Source: an uncultured Bacteroidota bacterium (GTDB lineage Bacteria > Bacteroidota > Bacteroidia > Chitinophagales > Chitinophagaceae). From it: a DNA stretch of 35,191 bases. The translations under genes were made by a program, and so were the position numbers. Shown piece after piece: positions 33,545-35,191 of the stretch. The notes under the pieces are model-generated. The model did no database searches. It saw only the letters and a program-made list of their open reading frames with translations, and was not told the DNA's origin. The first letter of the stretch is position 1, and each line of letters begins with the position of its first letter. The stretch is taken from the NCBI GenBank assembly GCA_903904855.1, contig CAIVEH010000067.1, forward strand, positions 1 to 35,191, read 5' to 3'.

Positions 33545-35124
33545 ATGCTAGTAATGATTTTGAGATTAGGCGGTATGATTTTAATAAGAATCTATTCAAT
33601 GAGTTTCAGAATTTGCATTATGCAAAGGACTTGTGGCCAATTGTATATGTACTGAGTGATGGTAAAGTAAAAGAAGCATATGTCGGAGAAACAACAGATG
33701 TGTTTGCAAGGATGAATAGTCATTTGAGCAGTGATGCAAAAAACAAATTAACTTGTGTTCATTTAATTAACAGTGAAAAATTTAATAAGTCAGCAACTCT
33801 TGATATTGAATCAAATCTGATCAAGTATATTTCCGGAGATGGACAATACAAATTAATAAATGGAAATATTGGGTTAGCTAATCATAATTATTACCAGAAA
33901 AAGACAGTTTATTGGGATATATTTATTTCGATTTGGAATAAGTTAAGAGCTGAAGGGGTTACTAAACACTCTATTGAATACATCGATAATTCCGATTTGT
34001 TTAAATATTCTCCATTTAAGAGTCTGTCCAATGAACAAAGGTGGGGTTTATTAGTGATCATCAAGAATCTTTTGGCTAATGTATTCAAAACTGTTATTGT
34101 AAAGGGTGGTGCAGGAACTGGTAAAACAATTTTGGCTATATTTTTATTCAAATTAATGAATTCAGATCTTGAGGATTTTAATTTTAAAGAATTTGGTGAT
34201 GATGAAACAGAATTCATCCAGCTAATTAAAGATTTAAAGGCTAGGTATCCAAATCCCAAGATGGCTTTAGTAATTCCTATGTCATCCTTTAGAAATACCC
34301 TTAAAAAAGTCTTTAAAAATATAAAGGGCTTAAGTCCAAATATGGTTATAGGCCCAGCAGAAATAGCCAATAATATTTATGATATTGTGGTTGTCGATGA
34401 ATCACATCGGTTGAGACGGAGAGTTAATTTAGGTGCGTACTTTGGTTCATTTGATAAAGCATGTGAAAAATTATATATAGATAAATATACCTGTAGTGAA
34501 CTAGATTGGGTAAGCATGCAATCTAAAAATGCGATTTTGTTTTACGATGAAAATCAGTCAATCAAACCGTCTGATGCAAAGAAAGAGGATTTCGATAAAT
34601 TAATATCTAAAGGGACAACCAAAATAGAATATTTAAAATCTCAGCTGAGAGTTAAGGGTGGTAATGATTATGTCGAGTACATTAATAAGTTATTGGATTG
34701 TAAGCTAGTCTCTATAGGTAAGGCTTTTAATACAAAAGATTATGAATTTGTACTTTTTGATTCATGTGAGGAGATGGTGAGAGAGATTAAAATAAGAAAT
34801 GAAGAAAGCGGATTATCAAGGTTAATTGCAGGTTATTCTTGGGAATGGGTATCTAAACATGACAAGAATAAGTTTGATATAAGAATTGATAATATCGAAT
34901 TAATGTGGAATAGTGACAATGATGATTGGATAAATTCTGCTAATTCTATAAATGAGGTAGGTTGCATACATACAACTCAAGGTTATGATTTAAACTATGC
35001 TGGAATAATTTTTGGAAATGAAATAACCTATGACAAAATAAAGGATGAAATTGTTATTTTAAAAGAGAACTATTTTGATATAAATGGAAAGAATTCGTTA
35101 CTATTCAGCCCCTCTGGTTTTTGA
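33541..35124 (+). CDS. GIY-YIG nuclease fused to DUF2075 P-loop ATPase, 3' end altered (cassette gene 3)
   Basis: 527 residues. The N-terminal GIY-YIG-like nuclease domain has VYVLSD (35-40), AYVGETTDVFARMNSHL (46-62, Arg57) and the conserved Glu90 in DIESNLIKYI. A DUF2075 (Schlafen-type, SF1-like) ATPase follows: Walker A GGAGTGKT (189-196), Walker B VVVDESHR (283-290), a SQLR motif (367-370), and HTTQGYDLNYAGIIFG (477-492). Family members normally continue about 50-60 residues past this point to a YVLLTRG-type arginine motif. Here the frame runs into SLLFSPSGF and stops, so the end is probably cut by an insertion. Start overlaps the MazG-like stop (ATGA). Probably a DNA- or RNA-cleaving motor. 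Confidence 0.85.
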   Translation: MNASNDFEIRRYDFNKNLFNEFQNLHYAKDLWPIVYVLSDGKVKEAYVGETTDVFARMNSHLSSDAKNKLTCVHLINSEKFNKSATLDIESNLIKYISGDGQYKLINGNIGLANHNYYQKKTVYWDIFISIWNKLRAEGVTKHSIEYIDNSDLFKYSPFKSLSNEQRWGLLVIIKNLLANVFKTVIVKGGAGTGKTILAIFLFKLMNSDLEDFNFKEFGDDETEFIQLIKDLKARYPNPKMALVIPMSSFRNTLKKVFKNIKGLSPNMVIGPAEIANNIYDIVVVDESHRLRRRVNLGAYFGSFDKACEKLYIDKYTCSELDWVSMQSKNAILFYDENQSIKPSDAKKEDFDKLISKGTTKIEYLKSQLRVKGGNDYVEYINKLLDCKLVSIGKAFNTKDYEFVLFDSCEEMVREIKIRNEESGLSRLIAGYSWEWVSKHDKNKFDIRIDNIELMWNSDNDDWINSANSINEVGCIHTTQGYDLNYAGIIFGNEITYDKIKDEIVILKENYFDINGKNSLLFSPSGF

Positions 35125-35191
35125 GCGTTTTTTAGCAAAATCGAGAAAAAATGGTTGAGTTTTTCCGGCATTATTTTATTCTGTGCGACTC
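35096..35191. other. Sequence of different character after the DUF2075 break; possible mobile-element end
   Basis: From about 35096 the reading frame leaves the expected family sequence and stops within 10 codons. The remaining bases contain several T-runs and A-runs (GTTTTTTAGC, GAGAAAAAATGG, GAGTTTTTCC) and no gene. It could be the terminal region of an insertion sequence that continues outside the window; I do not recognise the inverted repeat. Confidence 0.3.

Overview
The window reads as a chromosomal segment of a member of the Bacteroidota, most likely near Chitinophagaceae. The pointers are two exported proteins with type IX secretion (T9SS) C-terminal sorting domains, several upstream regions with the Bacteroidetes -7 box TAnnTTTG, an apparent lack of Shine-Dalgarno sites, frequent TTG starts, a RecQ of the long Bacteroidetes form and a eukaryote-like branched-chain aminotransferase. 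Assignment is from memory of these families; nothing could be searched.

Layout. 1-618 is the 3' end of an unknown proline-rich protein. 700-5981 holds ilvE (minus), an intergenic element with 18-bp terminal inverted repeats, an unknown gene coupled to recQ, a Gfo/Idh/MocA sugar-nucleotide dehydrogenase and a histidine-rich exported protein. 6077-8680 (minus) is an exported M1 aminopeptidase. 8709-10106 is mostly gene-poor, with palindromic repeat modules and one doubtful small gene. 10107-12467 has an unknown gene, tRNA-Leu(CAG), a LuxE-like acyl-protein synthetase and a divergent lipoprotein. 12604-16634 has two tandem T9SS paralogues, the first cut by a Trp-to-TAG nonsense codon, and an exported NlpC/P60 peptidase. 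16724-17761 (minus) is an orphan pstS. 18059-22992 is an efflux operon (TetR, TolC-like, EmrA-like, EmrB-like) behind a near-ideal promoter overlapped by a two-copy operator.

23000-31000 is rich in repeats: a 163/187-bp direct duplication that beheads an aminotransferase gene, three heptamer arrays, three copies of a 43-44-bp hairpin element at gene 3' ends, and a REPIN-like palindromic element. Between them lie a penicillin-acylase-family protein, a small membrane protein, an exported protein of unknown function, a YodC-like protein, a lytic transglycosylase and an OmpA-type lipoprotein.

31228-35124 is a visibly AT-richer, tightly overlapping three-gene cassette: a TPR protein with an HExxH zinc-protease motif, a MazG-like nucleotide pyrophosphohydrolase and a GIY-YIG nuclease fused to a DUF2075 P-loop ATPase. 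I do not recognise it as a named system. Its composition, domain mix and position suggest a mobile conflict or defence cassette, and this is the best candidate here for an undescribed system. Both ends look damaged in this copy: an in-frame TAG splits the first gene, and the last gene loses its expected C-terminal helicase motif just before the window ends.
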